From Sphingobacterium multivorum (GTDB lineage: Bacteria; Bacteroidota; Bacteroidia; Sphingobacteriales; Sphingobacteriaceae), in assembly GCF_039511225.1 (NCBI RefSeq), contig NZ_CP154261.1, forward strand, positions 4,836,001 to 4,900,000: a stretch of DNA of 64,000 nt, written 5' to 3'. The translations under genes and the position numbers were made by a program. The notes under the pieces were generated by a model. The model worked only from the letters and a program-made list of their open reading frames with translations, did not search any database and was not told the origin of the DNA. Shown here one piece after another: positions 24,236 to 34,168 of the stretch (the stretch's first letter is position 1; each line of letters opens with the position of its first letter).

Positions 24236-25057
24236 ATGAATAATTCAATTATCCCATCCATTTGGTTCGATCAAAACGCACAGGAAGCCTTTGATCTTTA
24301 CGCTGGTACCTTCCCCGGCAGCCATATTAGCAACAGCTCTCCCATCGTGGTTGAAGCTGTCCTAAATGGCGTGAAATTTATTGGAATAAATGGAGGTCCT
24401 ATATTCAAACCCAACCCATCCATATCATTTATGGTCATTTGCGAAAGCAAAGAGGAAGTTGATCGTATCTGGGATTCACTTGCTGTGGACAGCAACACTT
24501 TAATGCCTTTAAACTCCTACCCTTGGAGCCCTTATTACGGATGGTTGGCCGACAAGTTTGGCGTCAATTGGCAATTATACCTCGGTAAACTGAGCGATAC
24601 TAACCAACAGGCAATTGTACCGACGCTAATGTATTGCGGAGAACAACAAGGAAATTGCGAACAAGCGTTAGCATTTTATGCGGAATTATTTCAGGATTTC
24701 CGAAGCAATGGGGTCATGAAATACACCGAAGGTGAATATATCGGATCAATCCAACATACCCAATTTATAGTCCGGGATTTTACACTCATGGCAATGGATA
24801 GCGGAGTTCCCCAAATGTTCACCTTTAGCGAAGGTATTTCACTCACCATCCTCTGTAAAGATCAAAAGGAAATCGATTATTTCTGGAATAATATCACGAA
24901 GAAAGGTAAAGAGAGCATGTGTGGCTGGTGCCAAGACGAATTCGGTGTAAGCTGGCAGATCGTACCCGAACAAATTGCAACATTATTACAGCGACCGGGG
25001 GCAAATGAAGCGCTCATGAGAATGAAAAAGATCATTATTCAGGAGCTCATTGGATAA
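24236..25057 (+). CDS. VOC family protein with two PhnB-like domains
   Basis: A 273-residue protein with two tandem PhnB-like (3-dmu-9_3-mt) glyoxalase-fold units, residues about 1-120 and 128-255. Each starts with a W-F-D or Y-C-G motif and has the AxxFYxxxF block (AQEAFDLYAGTFPGS; CEQALAFYAELFQDF) and ends with a GVxWQ motif (FGVNWQLY; FGVSWQIV). The first unit lacks usual metal ligands as far as I can see. It is the last gene of the four-gene run. The substrate is unknown. Confidence 0.87.
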   Translation: MNNSIIPSIWFDQNAQEAFDLYAGTFPGSHISNSSPIVVEAVLNGVKFIGINGGPIFKPNPSISFMVICESKEEVDRIWDSLAVDSNTLMPLNSYPWSPYYGWLADKFGVNWQLYLGKLSDTNQQAIVPTLMYCGEQQGNCEQALAFYAELFQDFRSNGVMKYTEGEYIGSIQHTQFIVRDFTLMAMDSGVPQMFTFSEGISLTILCKDQKEIDYFWNNITKKGKESMCGWCQDEFGVSWQIVPEQIATLLQRPGANEALMRMKKIIIQELIG

Positions 25058-25134
25058 TTTCAAAATAAATCTCAAGCTTAGGGGAACAGCTATTTAAAAT
25101 AGTATTAAGAAAAAGGGGATGAATAATCCCCTTT

Positions 25135-25554
25135 TTATGCTTTTACTTGCAATGCCAATGCGTATAATTTCATTTGCTTAATCATGGATAGCAAACCATT
25201 TGCCCGGGTTGGTGACAAATGTTCTTTCAGTCCTATTTGATCTACAAAATATAAATCGGCATCAACGATCTCCTTGGCGGAATGTCCAGATAGCACTTTA
25301 ACCATCAAACTGACCAAGCCTTTGGTGATAATCGCATCGCTATCTGCCGTAAAATACACTTTTCCATCCTTTATTTCTGGGAAAAGCCATACTTTGGACT
25401 GACAGCCTTTGATGATATATTCATCTGTTTTGTATTGTTCATCAATTAGAGGCACTTCTTTTCCCAGCTGGATGATGTACTCATATTTTTCCATCCAATC
25501 CGTAAAGAAAGCAAAATCCTCAATTAATTCATCCTGTATTTCATTAATGGTCAT
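25135..25554 (-). CDS. sufE: SufE sulfur-acceptor protein
   Basis: A 139-residue cytoplasmic sulfur acceptor that stimulates SufS and passes persulfide sulfur to the Fe-S scaffold. The sulfur-accepting cysteine is in the motif IIKGCQSKVWLF (about residue 53). GLVSLMVKVLSGHSAKEI and the SPTRANGLLSMI C-terminal block are typical. It lies 12 bases after sufS in the same direction. The scaffold genes sufBCD are not in the window. Confidence 0.95.
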   Translation of the reverse strand: MTINEIQDELIEDFAFFTDWMEKYEYIIQLGKEVPLIDEQYKTDEYIIKGCQSKVWLFPEIKDGKVYFTADSDAIITKGLVSLMVKVLSGHSAKEIVDADLYFVDQIGLKEHLSPTRANGLLSMIKQMKLYALALQVKA

Positions 25555-25566
25555 ACCTATTTTTTA

Positions 25567-26790
25567 TTAAACCAACATATTGACCGCGCGTTGGATCCCT
25601 GCGACCAAAATATCTATTTCCTCTTTTGTATTATATACGGCTAAAGAAGCACGAATAGTCCCTGGGATGCCGAACCTATCCATGACAGGCTGGGCACAAT
25701 GGTGACCTGTACGCACAGCAATACCTAATTTATCCAAGATCACACCAACGTCATAAGGATGCGTGCCATCAATGACAAATGAAATAACGGAACATTTCTG
25801 CTCGGCCGTTCCAATAAAACGCATGCCCGGAATTTCAGCCAACTTCTCCGTAGCGTACTGCAACAAATCATGTTCGTAGGCCTCGATATTTTCCAGACCT
25901 ATTGAATTAATATAATCGATGGCCTCATTCAAACAGATACCGGCTTCAATATTAGGCGTGCCGGCCTCAAATTTAAAAGGCAATTCATTATAGGTCGTTT
26001 TTTCAAAAGTAACCTCTTTAATCATATCTCCACCACCTTGATAAGGTGGCATCGCGTTCAATAAGTCCTCTTTACCATATAACACACCCACACCTGTAGG
26101 GCCATACATTTTATGTCCGGAAAATACCAGAAAATCTACGTCAAGCTTTTGAACATCAATCTGTATATGTTGAACAGCCTGTGCAGCATCAACTAAAACA
26201 ACAGCACCATGTCCATGAGCTATAGAAATCATTTCACGCACAGGATTGATTGTCCCAAGGGAGTTTGAAACATAGGTTACAGCAACTAATTTGGTTTTCT
26301 CATTAAACAAATTGCTGTAGGCATCCATATCAAGCTCACCTTTATCATTCATCGGAATGACCCGAATTTTACAGCCCTTTTCATCACAGAGCATCTGCCA
26401 AGGCACAATATTGGAATGGTGTTCCATGGCTGAGATAATAATCTCATCACCTTCGTGAATAAAAGCTCTACCATAACAAGTTGCAATAAGATTAATCCCC
26501 TCCGTCGTCCCTTTGGTGATTATGATTTCCTTATCGTCCGCGGCATGGATGAAAGCTTGCACTTTTCTTCGAGTTACCTCAAAAGCGTCTGTCGATATCT
26601 GACTGAGATAATGTACGCCCCGATGCACATTACTATTCATATCTGCATAATAATGTACAATCGAATTGATAACAGAACTCGGTTTCTGTGTTGTCGCGCC
26701 GTTATCCAAATAAACCAGTGGTTTACCATTCACCTCTCTTTTCAGAATTGGGAAATCGGCACGTATTTTATCTATATTAAATTTTTCCAA
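25567..26790 (-). CDS. sufS: Cysteine desulfurase SufS
   Basis: A 407-residue PLP enzyme that releases sulfur from cysteine for Fe-S cluster building. It shows the group II pattern: YLDNGATTQKP, RGVHYLSQ, the PLP lysine in FSGHKMYGPTGVGVLYG (about residue 226), and the active cysteine in VRTGHHCAQPVMD (about 365). A minus-strand TAACTTTG (26811-26818) about 20 bases upstream can serve as its -7 box. It forms an operon with sufE and diverges from the desaturase gene. Confidence 0.97.
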   Translation of the reverse strand: MEKFNIDKIRADFPILKREVNGKPLVYLDNGATTQKPSSVINSIVHYYADMNSNVHRGVHYLSQISTDAFEVTRRKVQAFIHAADDKEIIITKGTTEGINLIATCYGRAFIHEGDEIIISAMEHHSNIVPWQMLCDEKGCKIRVIPMNDKGELDMDAYSNLFNEKTKLVAVTYVSNSLGTINPVREMISIAHGHGAVVLVDAAQAVQHIQIDVQKLDVDFLVFSGHKMYGPTGVGVLYGKEDLLNAMPPYQGGGDMIKEVTFEKTTYNELPFKFEAGTPNIEAGICLNEAIDYINSIGLENIEAYEHDLLQYATEKLAEIPGMRFIGTAEQKCSVISFVIDGTHPYDVGVILDKLGIAVRTGHHCAQPVMDRFGIPGTIRASLAVYNTKEEIDILVAGIQRAVNMLV

Positions 26791-26964
26791 CGTCGTCTAA
26801 ATAATTTATACAAAGTTAATAGTATTTTATCGAATACAGGACGGTCAATCTGTTTTTTATGTCATTATCAATGTCGCTTTTCTAAGGTATTCTCAGCCAA
26901 AAAAGTAATTTCTGGCATTTTAAACAATTATAGTTAGCTTTTATAATTTATTGATGCTATTTAG

Positions 26965-26972
26965 TACCTTTG
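26965..26972 (+). promoter_or_regulatory. -7 box of the desaturase gene
   Basis: TACCTTTG matches TAnnTTTG and ends seven bases before the ATG at 26980. No TTTG stands 19 bases upstream. If used, the leader would be absent or nearly so. Confidence 0.45.
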
Positions 26973-26979
26973 TAATGAT

Positions 26980-27972
26980 ATGCAAGAATTACCTCTAAAT
27001 TTACCAGAAGGCTCACGTAAAGAAGTGATGACCTATTTGGAACCGTTCATGCTCAATGAGATGAGCGAATACCTGAAGCCTGTTGAAGAGATGTGGCAAC
27101 CTGCCGATTTTCTTCCAGATTCTTCTAGGGACACTTTTTTTGAGGAAGTAAAAGAGTTGCAGGAAAGTGCAAAAGAGCTCTCTTATGATTTGGTCGCAGT
27201 ATTGGTTGGAGACACCATCACCGAAGAGGCCCTTCCAACGTACGAGTCATGGTTGACCATGGTAGAAGACGTTGACAAAAACGAGCAAGGTGGATGGATG
27301 AAATGGGTACGCGCTTGGACGGCTGAAGAAAACCGTCACGGTGACCTATTGAACAAATACCTTTATTTGTCGGGTAGAATAGACATGCGCCAATTTGAAA
27401 TGTCTACACAATATCTTATTCAAGATGGTTTTGATATTGGTACTGGTGCAGACCCTTACCGAAATTTTATTTATACTTCATTTCAGGAATTAGCGACTAA
27501 CGTTTCCCATCGTCGTGTATCTGGGCTTTCCAAAAAAAGCGGCGATAAACTTTTAGCAAAAATGTGTGGGGTCATCGCATCTGATGAAGCACGTCATGCC
27601 AAAGCCTATATGTCTTTTATTTCAAAAGCAATCACTGTAGACCCGAGTGAAGTCATGGTTGCATTTGAGGATATGATGCGTAAAAAAATCGTTATGCCGG
27701 CCCAATTCTTAAGAGAAGCAGGCGAACCCCAAGGAGAAGCATTTGCACATTTCTCGGACGCAGCCCAACGATTGGGAGTATATACTGCTTTGGACTACGT
27801 CGATATCTTGAAAGAGCTGAACAGTGAATGGAAAATAGATCAAGTCACTGGTCTGAATGATAAAGGAGAGAAAGCGAGAGATTATCTCCTAAAACTGCCA
27901 GATCGTTTGGCTAGACTGGCTGATCGGATGAAGGTTCCAGAAAAAGATTATAAATTCAAATGGATTTATTAA
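26980..27972 (+). CDS. Acyl-ACP desaturase (ferritin-like)
   Basis: A 330-residue soluble di-iron desaturase of the stearoyl-ACP type, which introduces a double bond into ACP-bound acyl chains. Iron ligands are seen in TAEENRHGDLLNKYLYL (ExxH, about residue 110) and SDEARHAKAYM (ExxH, about 203), with earlier E in PTYESWL. Length is close to actinobacterial and plant forms. It lies alone, with a terminator downstream. It probably sets membrane unsaturation; the double-bond position cannot be told. Confidence 0.93.
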   Translation: MQELPLNLPEGSRKEVMTYLEPFMLNEMSEYLKPVEEMWQPADFLPDSSRDTFFEEVKELQESAKELSYDLVAVLVGDTITEEALPTYESWLTMVEDVDKNEQGGWMKWVRAWTAEENRHGDLLNKYLYLSGRIDMRQFEMSTQYLIQDGFDIGTGADPYRNFIYTSFQELATNVSHRRVSGLSKKSGDKLLAKMCGVIASDEARHAKAYMSFISKAITVDPSEVMVAFEDMMRKKIVMPAQFLREAGEPQGEAFAHFSDAAQRLGVYTALDYVDILKELNSEWKIDQVTGLNDKGEKARDYLLKLPDRLARLADRMKVPEKDYKFKWIY

Positions 27973-27975
27973 TAT

Positions 27976-28009
27976 AAAAAAAGCTTGATTTAATAATCAA
28001 GCTTTTTTT
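27976..28009 (+). terminator. Bidirectional terminator after the desaturase
   Basis: AAAAAAAGCTTGATT (27976-27990) pairs with AATCAAGCTTTTTTT (27995-28009). It separates the desaturase from the convergent POT gene. Confidence 0.9.
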
Positions 28010-28050
28010 ATATCGAAAGAATAACCTTACTATGTTAAAATTGTTAACGC

Positions 28051-29580
28051 TTATTTCACGTTCCCCATCAACTTACGCACAACTGGCGACAAGGCGATAA
28101 GCACCACACCGGCAATCAAAGAATATAAGCCCAATTGTTTATAACTCTCCGTATAAGTCACCAGTTTATCCGCCAATGAACTTCCTTCCTTAGCTTCGGC
28201 CATACTAGCACCAATCAAACCTGCTACATATTGACCGTAAGCACTCGCCAAGAACCACATGCCCATCATGATACCTTGCAATCTCGCCGGAGACAGTTTC
28301 GTCATAATGGAAAGACCAATTGGTGATAGACAAAGCTCCCCAACGGTAATAACCAGCAGTGCAAGGGTAAAGACGTCCAATGAGGTCATACCATCGTGAG
28401 CAAATAATCGCGTAGCAAATAGGACATAATAACCTAATCCCAGGAAAACAAAACCAAGGCCAAATTTAATAATGGTATTTGGCTCAAGTTTACGTTTGCC
28501 CAGCCAAATCCAAAAAAGACCAAAAAGAGGTGCTAATGCAATAATAAATAATGCTCCACCTGAATTGTTAACGCCATTTGGATCGAGCGTCATAACGCCC
28601 AATAAGGAGTCATTCAAATGCTTAGCAGCAAAGATGCTTAAGGAACCGCCACTTTGCTCATATATTCCCCAAAAAATAATCGAGAAAAGGATAAACACCA
28701 GCGCGGCAATTAATTTATTCCGCTCTTCAGCAGTCACTTTAGACATTTCATAAAAAAGATATAACAGCGTCAATGGGCCGATTGTATACATAAAATAGTC
28801 TGTATACTGCGTTTTTGATACCATGACCTGAATAATCGGGATAAAAATCAAGGTAGCAATATAAACCGCATATTCTACCCATTTCGGTAATGCTTTCGTC
28901 TTTACTATGGCTTCAGGATCCCCAGGCTGAAGTCCTATTGGTCCTAAATGCCTTTTGGTAAAGTGAAAATTCACTAAACTAACCAACATCCCTACCGCCG
29001 CCAAACCAAAAGCAACATTCCAACGATGTCCCTCAGAAATAATTGACGTCAACATATACCCCTTACCGATCGCAACACAGATATACCCGCCTAAGAATGC
29101 ACCTAAATTTATTCCCGCATAAAACAAGGAAAAACCGCCATCACGACGAACATCTCCTTTTTTATACAGTTCGCCGACCATTGTCGATATATTAGGTTTA
29201 AAAAAGCCGGTACCTATAATGATAAATGATAAACCAAAAAAGAAATATTCATGTGGATCTGCTGCAAGAAATAAGCTTCCTACGATCATCAATAAGCCAC
29301 CCCAAAATAAAGACTTTCTAAAACCAAGAATCTTGTCTGCAAACAGCCCACCAATGAATGTAAACGCATAAACAAATGCCTGCGTCGCTCCATACTGTAA
29401 ATTGGCATCCTTTTCAGCAAAGTTGAGTTGTGTGATCATAAAGAACACCAACATACCGCGCATACCATAGAAACAGAATCTTTCCCACATCTCGGAAAAA
29501 AACAAACTCCAGATTTGCTTTGGGTACTTTCCCTCAAAATTTTGAATCTCTTCTAGCGATTCCCTTGTACTAACCTCCAT
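28051..29580 (-). CDS. POT/PTR family peptide transporter
   Basis: A 509-residue inner-membrane proton-coupled oligopeptide transporter with 12-14 membrane segments. Family marks: the ExxER motif in EMWERFCFYGMRGML (about residue 33), the PTR2 signature FYAGINLGAFLGGY (about 152-165) and the conserved GELCLSPIGLSIMTKLSP near residue 420. It is the shortest of the four paralogues in the window. A hairpin separates it from the upstream POT gene, so it may have its own promoter. Confidence 0.93.
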   Translation of the reverse strand: MEVSTRESLEEIQNFEGKYPKQIWSLFFSEMWERFCFYGMRGMLVFFMITQLNFAEKDANLQYGATQAFVYAFTFIGGLFADKILGFRKSLFWGGLLMIVGSLFLAADPHEYFFFGLSFIIIGTGFFKPNISTMVGELYKKGDVRRDGGFSLFYAGINLGAFLGGYICVAIGKGYMLTSIISEGHRWNVAFGLAAVGMLVSLVNFHFTKRHLGPIGLQPGDPEAIVKTKALPKWVEYAVYIATLIFIPIIQVMVSKTQYTDYFMYTIGPLTLLYLFYEMSKVTAEERNKLIAALVFILFSIIFWGIYEQSGGSLSIFAAKHLNDSLLGVMTLDPNGVNNSGGALFIIALAPLFGLFWIWLGKRKLEPNTIIKFGLGFVFLGLGYYVLFATRLFAHDGMTSLDVFTLALLVITVGELCLSPIGLSIMTKLSPARLQGIMMGMWFLASAYGQYVAGLIGASMAEAKEGSSLADKLVTYTESYKQLGLYSLIAGVVLIALSPVVRKLMGNVK

Positions 29581-29596
29581 ACTAATTTATATTAAT

Positions 29597-29625
29597 CAAA
29601 AAAGCTTCTTTCGTAAAAGAAGCTT
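29597..29625 (-). terminator. Terminator between two POT genes
   Basis: On the minus strand AAGCTTCTTT (29625-29616) pairs with AAAGAAGCTT (29611-29602) and is followed by T residues. It lies after the 29635-31407 gene. Confidence 0.8.
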
Positions 29626-29634
29626 ATCTATTTG

Positions 29635-31407
29635 TTATTTAATTCCGTGCATCAATCGTTTAATCAATGGATTAAACAGCATTACTAACAGGCCTGCTAA
29701 GGCAGGAATTGCTGTAAATAAGAAGAAGAAATAACTCAAGGAGTGTTCCTCTTGAATTGTTTCCACTTGTCCTCCTAATACCGCTGCAACCTTCTGTGCA
29801 ATAGCAATCGCCAAATACCATATTCCAAACATAAATGCGAGCATGCGAGCCGGCACCAATTTGGATACGTAAGAAAGACCTACAGGTGAAATAAATAATT
29901 CGCCCAATGTATGGAACAAATAGGTCAGCACCAAAAATACCATCGAGATTTTAGCCCCTTGGCTTATCCCCATAGATCCCAACCCAATAATAAAAAATCC
30001 TATCGCAACCAAAATCAAACCAAAGCCATATTTAAAGGCTGCCGATGGGTTATATTTGGACTCCCAAATTTTGGATACCGAGGAGGCAAGTGCAATGATA
30101 AAAAATGAGTTTAGGATCGAAAACCAGGAGACTTTAATTTCTGATGCTTCTTTATTGAATTCATTGTACAACATCCAGATTACTGCTCCCCAGATCAACC
30201 CAAAACAGATAAACAATACGATATTTGAAATGGCAATTTTGTTCCAGGTTACTTTTGCCAATTTAATCAGAACCCAAGAGATAATCGAAAGCGGTACAAT
30301 CGTCAATAAACCATTTACCACATTAAAGGTCGTCAATGCAGCACCAGTAAGTGATCTATCAATATTATCTCTAGCCACAAGAACCAACGAAGTTGCCCCC
30401 TGCTCAAAGCTCATAAAAAAGAAGACCAAGAAAAACGCTAGCAACACGACCGCAAACATCCGATCCCTTACAACCTTATCATAACGCAAAATCCGTGTCA
30501 CAATAAGATATATGAAGAGAATTAACGCCACAATGACCATAATATATTGACCTCTAAGAAACGGTGTATCCAAACCAGAAAACACATCAACAATACCATT
30601 CTTAGACAAAGGGTCATTGAAAGCATATACGAAACCGATAATAGAAACTATCGCGATCAATACATAATCCCGTATGGTAAATGGATTTCTGGTATCGGTA
30701 TCCTCAGCGATAACTTGGTGTTCCCCTGAGGTCGACTTAGTTAAAATACCCAGATTTCCCATGAGCGGTTTTGCGAAAACAAACTGCAGTGTTCCCAGAA
30801 GCATAAAGATACCAGCTAAGCCGAATCCCCAATGCCAGCCATAAGTTTCGGCAATATATCCACATAGCATCATGCCAAAGAAAGCACCAGCATTGACCCC
30901 CATGTAGAATATGGTATAAGCTCCATCTTTTTTCTCTGGTAGATCTTTATACATTTCACCCAAGATAGAAGGCATATTGGGTTTGAAAAAACCTGTTCCA
31001 ATAACTAAACAGATCAAACCCAGAAAAAACATAATGGAAGTATCAAAGGCCATGGCAGCATGACCCAGCGTCATAATCGCCGAACCGATGATCACAGCTT
31101 TACGTGATCCAATATATTTATCCGCTATAATTCCTCCTAGAATAGGAGTTAAATAGAGCATCATGGCATAGGTTCCATAGAGTGCTCCCGCTTGTTGTGC
31201 AGTCCAGGACCATCCCGAGAAAGGACTACCTTGAATAACTGCAGCAGTTAAAAACTGCATTAAGAGTACACGCATCCCGTAGAACGAAAAACGTTCCCAC
31301 ATTTCAGTAAAGAAAAGGACAAAGAGTCCCGAACGCTGTCCCAATACATTTGACTTAAAAAAATCAGTCGACGGGCTAGTAATCATATCCCCGTTTAATC
31401 TCCCCAT
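29635..31407 (-). CDS. POT/PTR family peptide transporter, long form
   Basis: A 590-residue proton-dependent oligopeptide transporter. It carries EMWERFSFYGMRVLL (ExxER, about residue 40), FYMGVNAGAFFGMMLCGY, and GELFISPVGLSYVSKLVP in the C-terminal half. It is longer than its paralogue at 28051, with extra membrane segments in the middle (about 240-320). The two pairs of POT genes in the window look like products of duplication. The first ATG at 31407 is used; an internal start is possible after SPSTDFFKSN. Confidence 0.92.
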   Translation of the reverse strand: MGRLNGDMITSPSTDFFKSNVLGQRSGLFVLFFTEMWERFSFYGMRVLLMQFLTAAVIQGSPFSGWSWTAQQAGALYGTYAMMLYLTPILGGIIADKYIGSRKAVIIGSAIMTLGHAAMAFDTSIMFFLGLICLVIGTGFFKPNMPSILGEMYKDLPEKKDGAYTIFYMGVNAGAFFGMMLCGYIAETYGWHWGFGLAGIFMLLGTLQFVFAKPLMGNLGILTKSTSGEHQVIAEDTDTRNPFTIRDYVLIAIVSIIGFVYAFNDPLSKNGIVDVFSGLDTPFLRGQYIMVIVALILFIYLIVTRILRYDKVVRDRMFAVVLLAFFLVFFFMSFEQGATSLVLVARDNIDRSLTGAALTTFNVVNGLLTIVPLSIISWVLIKLAKVTWNKIAISNIVLFICFGLIWGAVIWMLYNEFNKEASEIKVSWFSILNSFFIIALASSVSKIWESKYNPSAAFKYGFGLILVAIGFFIIGLGSMGISQGAKISMVFLVLTYLFHTLGELFISPVGLSYVSKLVPARMLAFMFGIWYLAIAIAQKVAAVLGGQVETIQEEHSLSYFFFLFTAIPALAGLLVMLFNPLIKRLMHGIK

Positions 31408-31496
31408 AAATAATCAACCTTTATTTTTTTTATAAAATACTTACAAAGAAACAAAAACAAAATCACTTTTGACCAAAATAAAGTTGCATAAACAAA

Positions 31497-31524
31497 AAAA
31501 GGCAACCCTTTTGGATTGCCTTTT
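31497..31524 (-). terminator. Terminator after the XRE gene
   Basis: GGCAACCC and GGATTGCC form a stem with one mismatch around TTTT, followed on the minus strand by a T-run (31500-31494). Confidence 0.72.
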
Positions 31525-31545
31525 CGGTAACAATTTTAATATGCC

Positions 31546-31875
31546 TTATCTTTTGTGCAATTGCTCATAAAGATCAATAACCTTTTTCTGCAATTCAATT
31601 ACTTCGCTATCGCGTTGTTGTAATTTTTGCGTCAAAGCATTCACCTCGTTTACATACTCTTTATCTTCTTCAGAATCTGAAGTAGACAAAAGTTGAACAA
31701 CAGTCAAATTGAATAATTTTGAGATTTGATTCAGGCGAGACAAATTCACATCTGTAATCCCTGTTTCAATTTTAGAAAATGCTGGGATTGAGATATCCAA
31801 TCGTTTTGCAACATCCTCTTGACTCCACCCCTTTTGGTGTCTAAGTAATCTGATTTTTTTTCCTAATGCATTCAT
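31546..31875 (-). CDS. XRE family helix-turn-helix regulator
   Basis: A 109-residue DNA-binding protein. Residues about 5-62 form an HTH_3 domain (IRLLRHQKGWSQEDVAKRL, ISIPAFSKIETG, LSRLNQISKLFNL); the tail, about 75-108, is a coiled coil (LTQKLQQRDSEVIELQKKV) that suggests dimer formation. Its target is unknown. It is downstream of mpl in the same direction with a 66-base gap and has its own terminator. Short XRE proteins with coiled tails are widespread in Bacteroidota. Confidence 0.92.
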   Translation of the reverse strand: MNALGKKIRLLRHQKGWSQEDVAKRLDISIPAFSKIETGITDVNLSRLNQISKLFNLTVVQLLSTSDSEEDKEYVNEVNALTQKLQQRDSEVIELQKKVIDLYEQLHKR

Positions 31876-31941
31876 CTGGTAGATATTTTAAACAAAAATA
31901 ATAAATTACAATTTAATTTACATTAAATTATAAATTTTTCT

Positions 31942-33312
31942 CTAAAAATCTCGAAAAAACCGATCAGCCAGCACAGACAAATTAACCCCATTATAATTAT
32001 TTAAACTCATAAGAAGTAAATTGTAACCTTTTGATTTGACACCATCTAAAAATGAATAGAGCCCATCCAAACTCACAACAACCTCTAAATCAGGGTTATT
32101 AAAATTATCCTTAATATTATTGGGGACACTTTCGATATCTTTATTAAGTTCTTTACAGGAATTTATATTCACGTAGACCACAGAGACATCCGACTCTTTC
32201 ATTGAGTTTGCATATTGTAACAAAAACGATGAATCTAAACTATCATACGAGTTTAATTCGATAATTGTAACCAATTTCTGATTAGGAAATTGCTCTTTCA
32301 CGGCGTGAATACTCGACTTCACTTTATCCGCATTACAGGCATAATCCTGATAAACCACAGATCCTTCCGAGCTTGCAACAAACTCCAAATAACGAATCGA
32401 AGTATTAAAACTTTTTATGGCCTCAAAGAACTCTTTCTTTTTGATCCCCAACCATTCGCAGATCGTATACGCCCCAGCAATATTAGATAGGTTGTGCTTA
32501 CCAAACACTTGCAATGGAACGTCGCCATCCGGTGTATTGATGTAAGTCACCCCCTTATTAATTGTATAATCAGGAATCTTATAGCCATGTCTATTGATCT
32601 TACAATCTTTTGTATCTTGAAGAACCTTCTGTAACACAACATCTTCCTTATTATAAATTAAGGTACCTTTAGGCGGAATTGAATCAATAAAATCTTCAAA
32701 TTGTTTAATATATTCCTCTTGAGATATTTTCGAGTTAAACTCATTCCATACAATACCCGAAATTAACGCTATATTCGGTTTATAATACAAAAATTTGGAC
32801 TTCGGATCAATCTTAGATGAAACATATTCATCTCCTTCGATAATAATAATCTTATTATGCTTAGTAATATCGACCAACTTATCAAAGCCTCTTAATTGAG
32901 CTCCTACCAAATAGTCAAATTCTTTTCCTAGAAATCGCATAACATGCATCACCATGCTCGTTATGGTTGTCTTACCGTAACTTCCAGCGATAACCACCCG
33001 GATTTTATCCTGTGAAAGCTCTTGTATAAATTCTGGAAAAGAATAAATTTTAAGACCTAATTCCTGGGCCCGCTTTAATTCAGGATTATCAGCCTGAGCA
33101 TGAGCACCCAAAATCACAGCATCAATATCCTCCGTCACTTTTTCTTCAAACCACCCCAATTGATTAGGAAGCAATCCTGCTTCAATCAAATGAGAACGGG
33201 AGGGCTCGACGATCTGATCGTCAGAACCGGTCACTTGATGCCCTTGTTTTGCCAATGAAATAGCAAGGTTATGCATCACACTACCACCTATTGCTATAAA
33301 ATGAATCCGCAT
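31942..33312 (-). CDS. mpl: Mpl-like murein peptide ligase
   Basis: A 456-residue Mur ligase. The N-terminal FIAIGGSVMHNLAISLAKQGH with TGSDDQI is the Rossmann part; GSYGKTTITSM (about residue 110) is the ATP loop; IIIEGDEYVSS carries the family E. Mpl rejoins recycled L-Ala-D-Glu-mesoDap tripeptide to UDP-MurNAc. The Mpl-specific GDEY and ISGIVWNEFN motifs fit that assignment better than MurC. It is the last gene of a tight run with prmA (7 bases) and tpiA. Confidence 0.88.
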   Translation of the reverse strand: MRIHFIAIGGSVMHNLAISLAKQGHQVTGSDDQIVEPSRSHLIEAGLLPNQLGWFEEKVTEDIDAVILGAHAQADNPELKRAQELGLKIYSFPEFIQELSQDKIRVVIAGSYGKTTITSMVMHVMRFLGKEFDYLVGAQLRGFDKLVDITKHNKIIIIEGDEYVSSKIDPKSKFLYYKPNIALISGIVWNEFNSKISQEEYIKQFEDFIDSIPPKGTLIYNKEDVVLQKVLQDTKDCKINRHGYKIPDYTINKGVTYINTPDGDVPLQVFGKHNLSNIAGAYTICEWLGIKKKEFFEAIKSFNTSIRYLEFVASSEGSVVYQDYACNADKVKSSIHAVKEQFPNQKLVTIIELNSYDSLDSSFLLQYANSMKESDVSVVYVNINSCKELNKDIESVPNNIKDNFNNPDLEVVVSLDGLYSFLDGVKSKGYNLLLMSLNNYNGVNLSVLADRFFRDF

Positions 33313-33319
33313 AGCTAAA

Positions 33320-34159
33320 TTATCGCTTCACAAACTTGGCTGCACACCAATTATTTAAAACTTTATTGGAGATAAACTCAAAACCTAATGTGGTCGCCGC
33401 ATCGCTTAAGATTGCTAAATCTTCCTGCTCATAGAAACCACTTAGGTACAGCTCTCCCCCTGTACGAATGCTCAAGGCATACTGAGGTAATTGTTCTAAA
33501 AGAATGTTACGGTTAATATTTGCCAAAATCACATCAAAGACCCGACCGGCCAAAACTTCGTAAGATCCACAGAGCGCTTCGATATGCTCAACATGATTGA
33601 GTGCCCTATTTTCGATCACACTTTCAACACATATCTCATCATAATCCACAGCCAATACAGCTTTCGCGCCTTTTTTTGATGCCAAAATGGCCAGGATCCC
33701 TGTACCGCAGCCCATGTCTAAAACCTGCTTGCCCATAAAATCATTCTCCAAAATATACTGAAGCATCATCGAAGTTGTTTGATGATGGCCGGTGCCAAAA
33801 GACATCTTCGGATCTATAATGATTTCATAGGGAAACTCAGGTTTGGCCTCATGAAAAGTTGCACGCACATAGCATTGCCCTCCTACCTCTATTGGGTTGA
33901 AATTGCTTTCCCACAATTTATTCCAATTCTGATTTTCTATTTCCTGTATCTTATAATCGACCTCTAGGCCTTCATAAGGTTGAAGCATCAACGTTTCTAA
34001 TGCTTGCAAGTCAAGATTTGCAGCTGAAATATAAGCTGCAAATCCAGATTCGGTATCCTCAAAAGTATCAAAGCCAATATCAGCCAAATCAGATATCAAC
34101 AAATCCTTCTGCCATTCTTCACCTGATCGCATTTGAAAGATAACCTCTACGTATTTCAT
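33320..34159 (-). CDS. prmA: Ribosomal protein L11 methyltransferase PrmA
   Basis: A 279-residue SAM-dependent methyltransferase that methylates L11 on lysines. Seen are the N-terminal substrate domain (1-90), the PrmA-typical DPKMSFGTGHHQTT (about 128-141), the SAM motif I VLDMGCGTGILAILASKKG (about 155) and the catalytic block ILANINRNILLEQLP. Length is normal. It is sandwiched between tpiA and mpl with gaps of 9 and 7 bases, which points to one operon. Confidence 0.96.
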   Translation of the reverse strand: MKYVEVIFQMRSGEEWQKDLLISDLADIGFDTFEDTESGFAAYISAANLDLQALETLMLQPYEGLEVDYKIQEIENQNWNKLWESNFNPIEVGGQCYVRATFHEAKPEFPYEIIIDPKMSFGTGHHQTTSMMLQYILENDFMGKQVLDMGCGTGILAILASKKGAKAVLAVDYDEICVESVIENRALNHVEHIEALCGSYEVLAGRVFDVILANINRNILLEQLPQYALSIRTGGELYLSGFYEQEDLAILSDAATTLGFEFISNKVLNNWCAAKFVKR

Positions 34160-34168
34160 TTCTAAAAA

